Source of the DNA: Gavia stellata
Lineage: Eukaryota; Chordata; Aves; Gaviiformes; Gaviidae
DNA: 64,000 bases
Assembly: GCF_030936135.1 (NCBI RefSeq)
Contig: NW_026776913.1
Coordinates: forward strand, 1 to 64,000
Direction of reading: 5' to 3'
The notes under the pieces were generated by a model. That model ran no database searches and had not been told where the DNA came from. It worked only from the letters and a program-made list of their open reading frames with translations. This document shows, piece by piece, positions 62,724 through 64,000 of the stretch. The translations under genes were made by a program, and so were the position numbers. The stretch's first letter is position 1, and each line of letters opens with the position of its first letter.

Positions 62724-63659
62724 ATGTCCAACAGCAGCTCCATCACCCAGTTCCTCCTCCTGGCATTCGCAGACACGCGGGAACTGCAGCTCTTGCACTT
62801 CTGCCTCTTCCTGGGCATCTACCTGGCTGCCCTCCTGGCCAATGGCCTCATCATCACCGCCATAGCCTGCGACCACCACCTCCACAGCCCCATGTACTTC
62901 TTCCTCCTCAACCTCTCACTGCTTGACCTGGGCTCCCTCTCCACCACTGTCCCCAAAGCCATGGCCAATTCCCTCTGGGACACCAGGGCCATCTCCTTTG
63001 CAGGATGTGCTGCCCAAGTCTTTTTCTTTCCCTTCTCAATGGTAGGTGAATATTTTCTTCTGACCATCATGGCCTATGACCGCTACATTGCCATCTGCAA
63101 ACCCCTGCACTACGGGTCCCTCCTGGGCAGCAGAGCTTGTGTCCACATGGCAGCAGCTGCCTGGGGCAGTGGGTTGCTCAATGCTGTGCTGCACACAGCC
63201 AATACATTTTCACTACCACTCTGCCAAGGCAATGCTGTGGACCAGTTCTTCTGTGAAATCCCACAGATCCTCAAGCTCTCCTGCTCAGATGCCTACCTCA
63301 GGGAGGTTGGGCTTATTGTGGTTAGTATCTTTGTGGACTTTGGGTGTTTTGTTTTCATTGTGCTGTCCTATGTGCAGATCTTGAGGGCTGTGCTGAGGAT
63401 CCCCTCTGAGCAGGGACGGCATAAAGCCTTTTCCACGTGCCTCCCTCATATGGTCGTGGTCTCCCTGTTTATCACTACTGCCATGTTTGCCTACCTGAAG
63501 CCCCCCTCCATCTCCTCCCCATCCCTGGACCTGGTGGTGGCAGTTCTGTACTCAGTGGTGCCTCCAGCAGTGAACCCCCTCATCTACAGCATGAGGAACC
63601 AGGAGCTGAAGGTCACACTGAAGAAGCTGATTCTGTCAGTAGTCTCTCAGAAGCATTAA
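62724..63659 (+). CDS. OR14-like: Olfactory receptor, OR14-like (bird gamma-c type), intact
   Basis: This 311-residue seven-transmembrane odorant receptor is a close paralogue of the one at 48496. Landmarks are N3-S-S glycosylation, LHSPMYFFL at 53-61, C95, MAYDRYIAIC at 116-125, the three loop-2 cysteines, SYVQIL, KAFSTCLPH and NPLIYSMRN. The start is the MSNSSS ATG at 62724, directly after a conserved acceptor (62700). An open frame continues 27 codons upstream but is mostly intron. In TM1 the usual GN is AN (A39-N40). The TM3 region FFFPFSMVGEYF differs clearly from FLFLFFIAAEFY of the paralogue, as expected for a ligand-facing segment. The C-terminus also differs. No frame damage was seen, so it is probably functional. 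Ligand unknown. Confidence 0.95.
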   Translation: MSNSSSITQFLLLAFADTRELQLLHFCLFLGIYLAALLANGLIITAIACDHHLHSPMYFFLLNLSLLDLGSLSTTVPKAMANSLWDTRAISFAGCAAQVFFFPFSMVGEYFLLTIMAYDRYIAICKPLHYGSLLGSRACVHMAAAAWGSGLLNAVLHTANTFSLPLCQGNAVDQFFCEIPQILKLSCSDAYLREVGLIVVSIFVDFGCFVFIVLSYVQILRAVLRIPSEQGRHKAFSTCLPHMVVVSLFITTAMFAYLKPPSISSPSLDLVVAVLYSVVPPAVNPLIYSMRNQELKVTLKKLILSVVSQKH

Positions 63660-63862
63660 CCTGCCCGTGTCTCTTTACAAGTCATTCAAATCCACCTTGG
63701 AACCTCCTGTGCTTTGGGCATTTTATGTGTGATAACAATGTTTATCCAGGAATGGCTGCATCCACTCCACTCCACCAGAGGCACGAACCCAGCCCGTCTG
63801 ACCCAGAGGCCTGTTTGCATGTTTCTGGCACAATGGTACAGCCTCCCGTGTCGTGTCTCCGT

Positions 63863-63868
63863 AATAAA
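63863..63868 (+). terminator. Polyadenylation signal of the plus-strand olfactory receptor gene
   Basis: AATAAA lies 204 bp after the stop codon in the context GTAATAAAAGGGGATTTCC, conserved with the other receptor's signal at 48255-48260. Confidence 0.7.
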
Positions 63869-64000
63869 AGGGGATTTCCTCATTGCCGGTGTCTGGTGGT
63901 TGGGTTCTTCCAAAGCTGAGGTCAGGTTGAAGAAATTGCCCTTACGAGGTCATGCTGCTTTGCTTGGGCTCTCCATGGGCTCAGGGGAGAAGGGCATGGG

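Overview
The window looks like a piece of a bird chromosome, probably a contig edge or a pericentromeric or subtelomeric region. The evidence is CR1-type LINE fragments (one keeps its ATTCTGTG tail), an ERVL-type endogenous retrovirus whose LTRs run TGTCGTGG...CCAGCACA, and two intact olfactory receptor genes of the OR14 (bird gamma-c) type. Nothing in the sequence identifies the species.

Bases 1-36458 are one head-to-tail satellite array with a 188-bp unit, about 194 copies, all in one orientation. No gene lies in it. The array is built from larger blocks: a 14-unit block (2,633 bp) occurs twice 4,327 bp apart, a 5-unit block three times, a 4-unit block twice in tandem, and longer blocks recur in the left half. 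Unit length is almost perfectly regular to the right of about 23.67 kb. To the left, and most of all at 13.7-23.3 kb, private single-base indels are common.

The array ends exactly at the LTR of a degraded ERVL-type provirus on the minus strand (36459-40726). It keeps reverse transcriptase, RNase H and integrase remnants but has lost its leader, gag and protease. From 40.7 to 48 kb the sequence is mostly dead CR1 copies, an older LTR remnant and copies of a low-copy duplicated block.

From 48 kb to the end is an olfactory receptor neighbourhood. Two intact OR14-like genes face away from each other (minus strand at 48.5 kb, plus strand at 62.7 kb). Each has a conserved upstream noncoding exon, an intron of about 1 kb that ends just before the start codon, and a matching AATAAA site. 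Between them lie two broken receptor fragments of another olfactory receptor family, a CR1 fragment, and several kilobases in which nothing could be recognised.

The only genes expected to make protein are the two receptors. The rest is satellite, transposon debris and unassigned noncoding DNA. I found no multi-gene system beyond this. The most notable features are the satellite's block architecture and its abrupt junction with the retroviral LTR.
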